From assembly GCA_947044365.1 (NCBI GenBank), contig OX345636.1, positions 51,516,746-51,580,745 of the forward strand: a stretch of 64,000 nt of DNA, given 5' to 3'. This document shows positions 40,401-53,700 of this stretch, piece by piece. Both the position numbers and the translations under genes were made by a program. Position 1 is the first letter of the stretch. The number at the start of each line of letters is the position of its first letter. Source of the stretch: Petrosia ficiformis. Its lineage: Eukaryota; Porifera; Demospongiae; Haplosclerida; Petrosiidae. Under the pieces are notes generated by a model that did not search any database, was not told the origin of the DNA, and worked only from the letters and a program-made list of their open reading frames with translations.

Positions 40401-43400
40401 TAAATCAACCACAAATTATCTGTACCAAAACAGCTAGGGTACCAGTAATTGAGTAATTTCTTTGTTGGGTAGTTGTACCAGTAAATGTTACCTTTGAAGT
40501 GAATATCATATAAGCAAACCAGTCTATAGCAGTGATATCAAGTATCCAAATCACGATGGACTTTCAACATTTTCAATTGGTTACCAATCACAAGGCACTT
40601 CAATCATTACTGCTAGCTGGCTATCATTACACAAAGATTAATGAAGTGATTTATGGTCACATATTAGGGATATGTCATGACAGGTCGTGTAGAGGGAGAG
40701 TGATTCAAATAGGAATACAAACAGAGATGACTGGATATCACCACCACCCACCAAACCAATCAGCCAACAAAGTTGAGGAACTAAAGTCATTAATACGGAA
40801 GTGGGCATGAGAGGATATAACGTCAATTCCTAAGATTTACACATGTACATGTATAATGATACACTTCACTTTATTATTACACTTTGGGAATGGATGTTTT
40901 GGTAAATTGAAATATTGGGAATTGACCTTTTGGGAGTTGAGTTTTTGGGAAATGATATTTTGGTAGTTGATAAAGTGGACCTACCCCAGTGAGCATATTT
41001 ATTATCCATCTTCACACTTTCAAATCAAGTGGGTATGGCTTGTATAAAACACACCTTTAACTAATATATTTTTACGGACATTTGAAATTATAAATAAAAG
41101 ATAAAAGTCAGGAAAATGTTTGCCCTCTAACAATTGGAGCTATACAGTGGTATGTGTACAAATACATGTACAATATATATTACATGGAATTTACAATCTA
41201 CATGTACATGTACAGTACATGTATTAAGCTAGAAATAAATGGCTACAACACATTAATTTCAAATAGTGTTATACATGTACATGTACATGTATTTGACACT
41301 TTTATAAATTAACTACTTGTACAAAAAAGCTGATTATGTCAGTACAAGACATTAATCTATTAACTTGTAAGATTATATCAACTACTAGTTTACCACACAT
41401 ACAAGCAGACATTAAAGTACTTAATGTAACAATGCACTACATAGTGATAAATAAATTATTGGTTTTGGCAATTAAATGATAATTAATGTAGTATATAATT
41501 GCAATTAATTTTGATAGTTAGTACTTATTATGGATTTAAGTACTTTGATATGTACTTGAGATAGTACTTAAGTACAGCACCATTAATTGCTCTTGTACTT
41601 GTACTTGTACTTACAACTAGCACCATGTACTTGAAAGTACTTAAGTACTTGTAAAAGTACTTGTAAAAGTACTTGAACCCATGTCTGCCTACATGTATAC
41701 ATTTATACTCATATCATCACTAATATATATGTGTACATGTTTATATTACATGTGTTTAGTAATAGTTGTAAGTAGGGCTGCAACGAATAGTAGTTTTTGG
41801 TATTTGGATATTTGCTTAGTTTCATGAATGAATATTAAGATATTCGCTTGCTTTCAAAGAAATTTTGTTATAACTTGTTTCTAGTGAGATATCAAATATT
41901 AGCTCACCATTTTGCTGTTACTAGTTGCTATACATGTTTATAACAACAGCCAAAGTTATTTAAACTATCCATTCAGTACTCTACAGGTGTAGAAAGCTGG
42001 TAAAACGGAGTAAGAAACTTCTCTGCGGCCATTTTATTGCAATTCTAATTTCTCGTGTTCAATTTCTGCTCATGCACAAACATTAAACGAATATCCAGAT
42101 GCTAAAAATACATTCGAATACCAAAATTACGAGTGAATATCCGAACAAAGCGAATATTTGAAGCCCTATATACATGTAGTTGTAAGTGTTATCATGATGG
42201 GGTTACAAGTACAAATACTACCTAATAATTGGGGTGAGCCTGAATGAGCCCCACACTAGGGAGTTGGTTCTGAAATCAATCTACAACGACATACATGTAC
42301 ATGTACAAGTACATGTACAAGTATGTCGTACATAATATCAAAATGTTATATCAATCTTTTAGTATGTGACTACATGTACATGTACATGTAAATGTAAGTA
42401 TTTACAAACAGTCTCATCTTCAGACTACATGTACATGTACCACACCCCAGGATGAAAAGCCATCTAGCCACCTTGGCCAACATTCCTGGCAGGGCAATGT
42501 TCTATTCAGGTGACTATCACATGATCTACATGTACATTTTAATTGTGTGGTAAATTGTACACTCCAGATGATAGGGTATCTGGGATGCTCCATAGCCTTT
42601 ATTACAGATACTTTTATTACAGCTTTTTGATATGACATTATTGAATAAAAACATCATGTGATCAATTAATAAACTGAGGAATCTGATTAGCAATGTCACT
42701 ACATGTGTCAGGAGTGTTGGCCAAACTATTTGTCACCCTATGGGAGGGGGCAGTCTGGGGAGGAGACTAATTTATACAGATCTTAATAGCATGTATACAT
42801 TATTCTTTATACGATTGAATAAACTTTCAAGTAACAAACGAAACCATAAAATTTAATATTAGTTTTAAGACAACAGAGTTTGTGAGCTGATTGACTGAAT
42901 GAATTAATTAACCCTTTAATGCCTAAGATTGCAAAATTAATATGGAACTTTTTATAAATGCATTAATTCACGAAGGTTACAGATTTGTAGCCTAAATACC
43001 AAAGTCCAAATACTAAATAAAATCATACAATGTAAAATATATAAGAAACTGACATACACACACTATGAAGAAGACATTTACTTAGTGAAAAATTGAGATA
43101 GGTGCTAAACGAAAGTGATGAAGATGCTAAGTATGGGTGTCACCACTGACTACTACACTTTCAAACACACGTCGTGTTGCTTTACTGCAGCTAAAGAAGC
43201 ATGTTTTGGTATCAATGGCTTTCTTAGAAGGTCTTTTGTCTAACTGTTTAAGTCAAAATTCACTGTTTTTTTAAATGCAGAAGTTATACAGGCTAGTAGA
43301 GAAGTGGGCGTTGCCCACAGAACTACTTTTCTTTCAAGCATTCACCTTGCTGTCTTTCTGCTGATACATGTAGCAAAGCATAAAGAAGAACTCTTCTTTC

Positions 43401-46400
43401 CAGTAAAGTATGTAAGTTACATATAGAATCTGTAGTCGAATAAACTACATGTATGAGAACTTAAAAGTAATACATACAATGTAGTAAGCGCTCTGCCCAC
43501 ACATATTTTGGGGGTAATTAAATTTAAGTTAATAAACAAAAACGCCATTTTCATTATAGACACTAAAGGGTTAATAGTTAAAGTTTGTTTGGAAACTTTT
43601 GTCATTTGTATTCAAATGTACATGTACATACATGTACATGTACATGTATATTATCACCATTATATTACATGTGTATAACAAATAATATATAATCACTTAC
43701 AAAATCTTTTATATTAGAATCGCCGCCACTTTTTAAGATCACATCCAGTACCTTGAGATTATTATAAAGAGCTGCTTCATGCATAAAACTCCGCTCCTGT
43801 ATAATGAAATAATAACAAAACATTACATGTAATAAACACTAAACAAAATAGTAATAATTAATAGTTTCACTGGTAAATGTTATTCATAATAATATCAATT
43901 GATACTATACATGTACATGTACATGTACATGTACATACATGTATACAAATACTTATCACATGTGTATAATAAAATCATGTCATATCCATACTTGAATTCA
44001 CTATTTATGAATCAGGGGAGTGGTTCAATTAGACAAACAAGTATTTTATACACACTACATGTAGATCAGAGGAGTGGTTCAATTAGACAAACAAGTATTT
44101 TATACACACTACATGTAGATAGACACATATATCTCATCATTTAGATATTAATATATTATAATAATAATAAATATATCATGACTAATTATAATTACAAATA
44201 ATTACACTCTTAATTACTATACACAATTGCTTATAGTACTCAAGTCATAATATAGAATATGAAATCATAATGAAATGGATCCTAATTGTGTTCTGAGTAG
44301 AATTTGGGCATAAACAAAGAAGAGAATAATTCATAAACTACATTCTGATAATAAAATATTTGTATGGTGAGGTAAATGTTCATGATCATTAAATGTGTAG
44401 TTGAGCTCAAATTCTATGGACTGTTTATACAACATCAGTTTCTCTTGTTTGTAACTATAAGAATCACTTAACTCAACTTCTTGTTATAGTTGTATAAGAG
44501 TATAGGTAATGTATTGATGTAGATACATGTACATGTGTACAGTGAAAATGAAATATAACAAGGTAGGAAGTGAATAAAAAGTGGAGAGTCCAGTATTGAA
44601 ATAATAATGTATATATTGTGCATATAAACTAGACTGTTGCAATACGATTTATTTTGGATTTCCATGATTTTGTGATTAATGTCAATATAATTGATACAGG
44701 TATAGTATCACTGAATCAAAGCCCATCCATACTGTAATATGATCAACAATGCAATTATGTTGTATGTTTGTTTACAAGTTTATAACACAATGATAAACAC
44801 ATATACATGTACAACAGATTAGGGCATGAACGAATATTCTATTATTCAAATGTTTGTTCAAACATCAAGTGTTCGAATGCCAATTTCAAATAATTGAGCA
44901 TGGGCGTGGTCTCGATAATTACATTCCAACATACATGTAGATAATAAAGTAAAGGGATTGGAAACGGGCGTTCAAGGGTGAAATAAGCTACTTGGGCCCG
45001 TATTATATCTATTATACACATAATTAGAAAATTATTTTGAAATGTTATTGAAAATGGCAAATCGATGGATAAAGTATAGAAAATGCAGTAAATAAAGGTA
45101 AGTTAGTAGCTAATGTTTTAATGCTGTAAGTTTAAATTGTGGTTTGTATCATGACCCAATCATTCTGCTATTATGTAATGGGTCTAAATCACCATTTACG
45201 TTATTGTTGTAGGTACAGCCAATCAAAGTACTATTCGAGCGGATTTCGATGAGTAGAGAGATTATTATTTGTACTGGAAGTCCAAACCTGGTTCGTCTCA
45301 TGACTCATGTAACACACAAAATAACAAGTAGCCTGCTCACTAGGCACGCAATAGAAATTGTACTATAATACACCCATCATGCATTTCCAATCCCTTTACT
45401 TTATTATCTATGATTCCAATGTGGTTTTGCAATTTCTAGCTTAAAGGAATTAAAGCTCTGTAAAGCTTATATCAGCTATTAATAGATGTAAACAGGCAAG
45501 GAAAATGTTTGACCATTTTTGCTAAAACGCACTTCGTGTTTAGTATGGTACGAAATTCAATTATAACTCACTTGGAACCTGAAATTTTTTTTTAAACCTT
45601 AGAGACTTGTCCAACTCAGTATAAAATATTATCTATACCTTACCAAAAAATAGCCAAACCATCGATTTCGTTCCTCTTGAAATATCTACAACCTTCAAAA
45701 AGAGTAGCAAACTTGAAATTTCATGTAGCAGTAGGAATAATGTCTGTTATTATATACATGTAGATGAGGTTTTGATACAGCGTTAGGTAATCTTTTGAAA
45801 GACGTGAATGTTGAACTTTCTGCACGCCACACCTAACTATAGGTATATATACGGATATCTTTTGATTAATAATACCATAATCTCCTGATAATACTCATGT
45901 GTTAACACATGGTTAAGCATTGCTGAAAGTACTACATGCACTTGTCGTGAAATAAGTGATGTGTGGCAGTTTTTTAAGAAAAGTGGACCTGGGTTGCAAC
46001 TTGTAAAGTCTGTTACAAAGATTATGCTTACCACGGTGGGACAAGTAATTTAAGAGAAAATCTCACTCGTACAATGTATTTACCCGTTTTCAATGGTGAT
46101 AGTAATTGAAAATTAAAATGTTCGTTCGTTCAATAGAGAGAACATTTGTTTTAGTAAATTTCCCATTCGTTCATGCTCAACAACAGATTACAATTTGTAC
46201 ATCATTGCGTACAATGTACATGTACATGTACCTTACCAGTTTTCTGATATTTTAAAACCAAAATACACTCAAATCTTGCTTCTTGAAGTCTTATTTAGTT
46301 TTAGAATATTATTGTCACCTGTTGATGAACTAGTGGCTATTCTATTTTCTGAACTAAGCATGTACATGTACAGTACATATCTGATGCAACTTAAGAGACA

Positions 46401-47464
46401 GACGCGTTTCACACGTAGCGTAAACGCATGCATCATAAATTGGAACGCGTTCGTAGTTCAACCCACACGCGTTGGTAGTTGAATGCGCACGCGTTGGCGT
46501 ACATGCGTTTAGCACACACGTAAACGTGCACGCGTGACGTACGTACGTGCACATTAAGAGGGGAGGGGCTAGGTGCAGGTGTGTTGCTGTTGTTTATTTT
46601 TACTGTTGTAGTTGTTCTTATTCCGCAGCTGCTATCTTCTGTAAGTTTTCATTTATAAGAGCTAATGATTGAACAGTTAATTAAGTTGATTGTGAAACTT
46701 TGAGATTGATTTTTATGGCCCGTAGGGCCATCCCTATAATTGCTTTCCACGGGGTTTAATGTATATATATATATATATATATATTCTTGTGTCACTTGCG
46801 CGACTATTCGTTGTATACGTAGTTAAGGAAGTTGCGTCATTCCCGGGGGCTCGGTCAATTAATGGGCGTGGCGCGTAAAAGAACGCGCGTTTGAGCTACT
46901 GACCAGCCAGGAAGATTCAGAAAGGATGTAAAACTGCTAATAACTGTTGTATATAGCAGAGAAACAGTATAGATATTATGCAAGAATCTTTAACAAGTAA
47001 GTATGATAAGTTGTTGAGTTTCAGACATAAGGAAGTCATCATTTAGAACCTTGAAGGAGTACCTCAGCCAGTTCATCAGACATCTGTGTATTTAGACTGC
47101 AATTAGGCTTACACTTACGTCTTCAGGCCCCAGGAGTACACAGAAAGGTAGAGACACTAGTGCCATCAGCAATGCTTAATACATAGTCATCACAAAGCAA
47201 ATATAGGGATGTTTTTTTCTCTATATAGACTTGTTGTGATTATAATAATTATATAAATTATAATAAAAATAACAATAATATATATATATATGAATATATA
47301 TATATATAACGATTCTTCACTAAAACTCCTGTTTCATCATCTTCAACTAATATTCTTGTACAAGACAATATGCTGCTACTTTCTGACAGAGAAGAGTTAA
47401 TATACAAGAATATGCACAACAGATTCAAGAAAGACGACGTTATTATTATCAGAATTGACTATAT

Positions 47465-47495
<31 letters not shown>

Positions 47496-47732
47496 CAATA
47501 AATTATTATTACAGTCAATAAAATAAAATGTAAGAATACAGGTAACAACATTAGATCTATAAAAGAAACTATCTTCAATAAATAAGAAACTGATACACAG
47601 CAGCTGCTTCTCCATTCAGATCCAATCATTGAACCTGGACAAAAATCATTTACTTGCTGGAATTTGTCATGACCAGTGGCTTTACTACGTACATGTAGAA
47701 ACAATATTATAATTTCAGCAATTATTATATAT

Positions 47733-47763
<31 letters not shown>

Positions 47764-50700
47764 ATTATAATAATGTACTTACCAAACTTGGTCGAATAAT
47801 ATCCAGTTCTCTGAGATGGCAAACAAAATTATGTAAGCTATAGTTAATATCACGAATTGTATACAAGTCTCTTTAATAACTAAAAAAAAACCTCAAGTAA
47901 GCAGGAGAAAAGACAAAACTTCCACATGAGATTTCATTTGAACGCCCTGCCCACTGGCAAAAATAAGACTGAATTTTATTAATTTTAATCAATATTTTTG
48001 CCAGTGGGCAGGGCGTTCAAATGAAATCTCATGTGGAAGTTTTGTCTTTTCTCCTGCTTACTTGAATTTTTTTTGCATGCTATAACTACATGTATAACAT
48101 ATTAAATACTGATTCAATTATTAATATATTACTAATTATAAGACAAATAAATAATAATTATAAAATACAACACATGAAGTTACAATATGATATCCAACCT
48201 ACAGGGATTAATACTTCAGGCTCCTGACACAATTCAAACTAACACATGGAAGCATCATATAGTAAATGTGTGACTATATTCACAGTACATGTACATGTAC
48301 ATGGATAATCTGTTGATACTATCACTTTAGAAAGAGAAGCTTCTTTAGTTGATGAGGAGTTGATTATGACAAATCCAAAGTGAGTAAACATAAACACATC
48401 GTAAGCCACACCCATCACACAATCAAAATATTTTGCAGTGGCCATGGCTGCTTTGGGTACTGTGGTTCTTACATGTATGTCCGTGAAAATCCTCTTTTCA
48501 TTGACACTTAGATCGAATTTACAGCAGATTAGTAACTAATACAATCAAGGAGGAGTTTTAGAAATCAGTTTATAATTACCAGATTAAAGACTTATCAAAG
48601 ATGAGAAAATATCAAAACTGTGCATTATCTGTACATGTACATTATATTCTTGTATTATACACATACACATGTAGTTATATCACAGGAGAGGTACATGTAC
48701 ACTGGTTAGGGAGAATAATGCAGGAATGGCCAGTGAAACACATTCCAGTAACTAATTAATTATTCATGATGGGAGGATCACTTAATATGCTTCATAATTA
48801 CTGTACACAGGTTAGTGATACAATAGTACAGTATAGAATAGTGGTTAAATAGTGGGAGGGGCTAGATGTGAGTGATTTATCTTTTAGAGTTTTAGAACAT
48901 AACTTGTACATGTAAGTCATTAATTAGTACAATGTACACGCATACCTTATTTAAACCCAGTCCTAACACATACATTGTATGTATATAGGTACGTATCATT
49001 AAAGGAATAGACAATGTGTGTGCATATATTTGTCTGAATTATATTTGTGTGAGTATATGTACATGTACATGTACATGTATGTTTGTAAATGCATGTCTGT
49101 ATGTGTTTATGTTAGTGAGACAATCAAGGTAATGTGTGTATGAAGAAATACACACACATGTACTAGATTATATCATATATTTGACCTAAACAATTACAAG
49201 TAGTTGAAACAGCAGACACATGTAGATTGTGTCACAATTCATAATTATTGTAAATGGATTAATTTACCAGCTTGTAGTGAAAAGTATGCCTCATGAATAA
49301 CTAATAAGCCAAAAATTGCAGTACACTATGTATGCCTATTTCCTTTTGTAGGCCCCTCTCCCCCTACCAAACATTTGTATATGCATAGAACTAATCATAG
49401 GAAGAGAGAAATGAAGATAGTAATATTAAAAATATTGTTGAGGAACTTCATAAGACATTTACATAAATAATCAAGACAATGTTCACAATAATGAAATATT
49501 CCTTGTCAGTATATCCACAATCAAATTACCACAAATAACATTTCATAATAATATCTAGTATATACCATCATAATAGAATGGATATTCAATAATAATTATT
49601 AAATCATAATAACTATTAAATATTATAAAAATCATAAACCATGATATTTTAACTATTAATTTATAGGATAAAACTTACACCGTCAATTTCATTTGTCCAA
49701 TTCATCTTCGTTTTAGAATCACTTAAAAGTGATACCACATCCTCTTCATCTTCATAAGCAATTGCCACATATATTCTCATATTCTGTATAGAGAGCAAAG
49801 TATTAATTCATTATCCTGATATATATGTACATGTATACAATAACATCAACTGTTTCATAATGAAGAGATAAAATGTTGATATCAATCTTCATTACTGTCA
49901 GAAAAGCAGTAACCTTTAATGTGAACTTGTAAGATACATGTAGGTAATGTTGAGAAATCCTACACTTCCATTCATTTAGAATTGACTACATGTAGGTATA
50001 CATGTACAATTTAGATTATATATAATTGATATTCATCAAATATTTCATTGACATTTAGAAAAACAGGTTGAAGTTGAAAATAGGTTTAACAACATGTACA
50101 TACATAAAAGGGGTTGTTACAATAGATACATGTGTATATGTCACAATAAACAAGCTATGTACTCCCTTTATAATAATTATAATTATGAATCATAAGTACA
50201 TGTAATAGAATGTACATGTACAGTATATGTCAATAAAATGTCACCATACAGTAACAGTAATTACCTTATTTCTATTGACAGTAAAGTATAGTAATTACTG
50301 TCTCACTACTGTGGTGTTGAATTTACATGTACAGCAATTGCTGTTAAAATTACTGTTGAACTACTGTAGTGTGGAAATGAAACTACTGAGTAATTACTGC
50401 ACTGTATACTGTAACTAGATGTTCCTAGTACACATACATGTACCCTGCACAATACTGCATAATATTACATGTAGCTACATGTACATGTAAGTCATTCACA
50501 AAACTGGAGAATATCTTCAGTATTTTGAATAGACTAAACTTGTTACTATAAATAATTATTATGAAGGGTGTGGCCACCTAAAAAATGGTGGATTTTTCTA
50601 AACTACAGTAATAATAATAAAACTCAGGAATTATGCATACTGTGAGCTTCTGCAAGGTATGCATATGTTATTACATGACTATTTTCTAACTGACTGATGT

Positions 50701-53700
50701 GTTTAGAAGATGTTAAAAGTATTGATTCCTATTTCTTTTGCATGACAAACTGACAGACAGACAGACTGACAGACTGACAACAAATCACTTTGCCACTTGT
50801 GCAGCATACCACACGGGGCAATTATAATGGTATCCATTTTACCTTAATTATACTGAGTATACATGTAGAACACAAGACCAAAGGAGTGTCTCGTGTATGT
50901 GAGTATGGTTTGAACATGTGGGTACTGATATTGAACTCTTCTCAGTATACATTATTATCTACTACTATTCATATCTAAGTACATGTATATAAAATGACAC
51001 CAGATAATATTCATCGTCATTAAATAACATCAGGGAGTTGAGTCACCCCATTGGGTGTGTGGTTACTGGTTACTACATTATGGTGTGGTTATATCTTACT
51101 TTCTTTTGTCCAACATCACATTTGACATGCCTCTAAAAGCATACATGTACATGTATACTCTACATGTACATACAATGTACATGTATGTATTTATAACCAG
51201 AGAATGTGAACTATATGATAAGATGTTCCATGCATACTTGTGTGCAGTTCAATGAAAGTGAGAATAGTTGATATGTTGGTTTTATAAAAGCTGATGTGTA
51301 ACACACAAAATGTTAGTACTGAAACACAAACTCATTAAATACAAATGTAACACTTCAGTAATTGATAAAAAAGGGAGTAAATTAATCTGTGTGACAAACA
51401 CAAGAAGGAAACTGTTCCCAAAAATAAAAACGTTTTATGTATGTACATGTACACATACAGTGTACATAACATTTCCACATGCTTTTGTATTGTCAGAGAA
51501 TTCATCCCACACATACATGTGTACATTGGACATTTACTTTTCATTGTCCTTATATATTATTACACTTGTGTCACATACATGTACATGTATAGTTAAGGGA
51601 ATTATTAAATTATGAGAGCTTGATGATCATTACATATAACAAGTAGGAAATAGTTCTTTTAGTTCGTGTAAAATGTAAGTTACAGTATGAATAAGTATAG
51701 TGTTTAACTAAACACGTGTATGTGATAGGGTCACAATTGATCAGTCAAATAGTAAGGATCCAATGAATAGGATTATAATATTTGTTTAGTTAATTAGCAA
51801 ATATTCAAATAATTATTGTTTATTTTCAAAATAATTTTTTGTTATCATAACTTGTTTCTAGCGAAATACCAAATATTAGCTCACCATTTTCTTGTATATA
51901 CACATGTACATGTAAACTACATGTAAACTACATGTAATATAGATGTTTGTAAATACAGTCTTATAGTACGCTTGTAAAGTAGAGAATGGATAATAAAAGC
52001 ATTATTATCCATTCTCTACTCCACAAGCGTAGCAAGCCTGTAATACACAACAAGAAACTTCTCAGTCATTATAATATTATATCACATAATATCACGTTTG
52101 GTTTTCATAAATGAATATTCAAAACTACAAAAATAGATTCAAATACCAAATTAATATTCTAATATTATATAATTATAATTAATATAAAGTTCATAATACT
52201 ATATACTTGTTATCATTTGAATCATACTGAATGAGCACCATCGGGACGGGACCCTCGCCTACGTGGCAAAGTAATACAAACTATAATTTTTTCTAAATAT
52301 TATACACTGTATGCCAAAAGATTATAATAATTATATATCACTGCTCATTTGTATGGTCATATAATAATGTTTACTTCAGATGGTTTAGTTTATGTGTACA
52401 AAACATAAAGTAATAAAATTGTACTGGTATGTTAGTGTGTATATAATAGTTATTAAACTAACATGTCAGTACTTACTTTATAACTGAAACATTTTAGTAT
52501 CATTATACTAGTCTCTTCCTTGTCTATACTATAAGTCTTACATTTTTGTCTCTCTTTTATCTCAAAGAAGAATGAAAGATCCTCAATGAGTCCTGTGAAA
52601 CGTTCTACAAAGATCCTTAAAACTGCTGAGAAAACAAACATTGCAAGTCAGTACATTTGAAATAGGCGGAGCTAGAATGTAATAGAGAATGCTTGGAGCT
52701 AGTGCTCGATGTTGTAGCAACCACTACCACAATATTGTTTGCTTTCATGTAGTGCTTTGCTAGCGATAGCCATGATACAGGAGCAGTTATGTTTTGATGT
52801 GTCCTCATGCTCCAAGAGTCTTCTCAAGTCTGGAAACAGTAAATGTGAGTTATAAAAATTGTAATACTTTATAACCGAAGGGTTTTAGCAAAGCCTCTTG
52901 TGTATTTTGATTCTTGTATAATTTGGTAGTAAATGAAAAGTGAACCTGTAATAAAGTTATTGTACATTGACTAGTTGCGATTATATTCCACATGTCAGGT
53001 TGAGTGATGTCCATGTTTCAAAGACTACATGTAAGATTACTTTGATATTGATTGAACCCGAGCCACAAGGGAACTCTAACCTTCCCCTAACCCTACCCTA
53101 AATCAACCACATAATGATATTCATAAGATTTTGATGGCATTAATGCTCAGGTTTTCATGTAGGAATTTTTTTAGGGGGAAGCAATCGATCATGTGAAGCA
53201 CACTACTCCTTGGAGTGTGTGGAAATATGCTCCTCCAGGATATGTTTATGATTTATACAGTAGGTCATCTGAGGATATAGATGAGGTGTTGTTACATACA
53301 TGTATTGAAGTAAATCATGCCTGAAATACATGTAAAGGGGGAACTCAATATAGGGGTCAGGAGGAATACCTGCCACACTGTATATACATTTTTTAAACAA
53401 CATTTAATACATTAACTACTAAATACACAGGACCTGTAAAATGTAGCTACAAAATGTCAACTGCTGGGGACTGAGGCTTTTGGAACATTGTTAAACGCTT
53501 TACCACTCAGGAGGGCCAATGAACATGTACATGTATGTTTTGGTTCTCTGATTAATTTTTTATAGCTGTACGGATTATTAGAGCTGAGAAAAATGTACCT
53601 CAGTACCCACTGATTTTGATTTATTATAGCAGAGATAATACCACAGGAATGTATATTTAACGCAGTTCTGTACGCACATAGTATTGTACTGCAACCATAA

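Larger units (their letters stand above)
44820..46180. mobile_element. hAT DNA transposon remnant with clear target duplication
   Basis: The left end TAGGGCATGAACGAATATTC and the right end read in reverse, TTGAGCATGAACGAATGGGA, form terminal repeats. The 8-bp CAACAGAT occurs directly on both sides (44812-44819 and 46181-46188), the hallmark of hAT insertion. Inside are a BED finger fragment (45947-46076) and a nested MITE (44938-45410). The transposase core is not recognisable. Confidence 0.82.

Noticed and set aside
40532..40810. RNase H-like phrase TNHKALQSLL in a 92-codon ORF
   Set aside because: A short likeness to Ty3-type RNase H only; the surrounding residues do not fit.
47397..47704. 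Minus-strand ORFs around the TA microsatellites
   Set aside because: Overlapping frames driven by repeat composition; no recognised domain or splice support.
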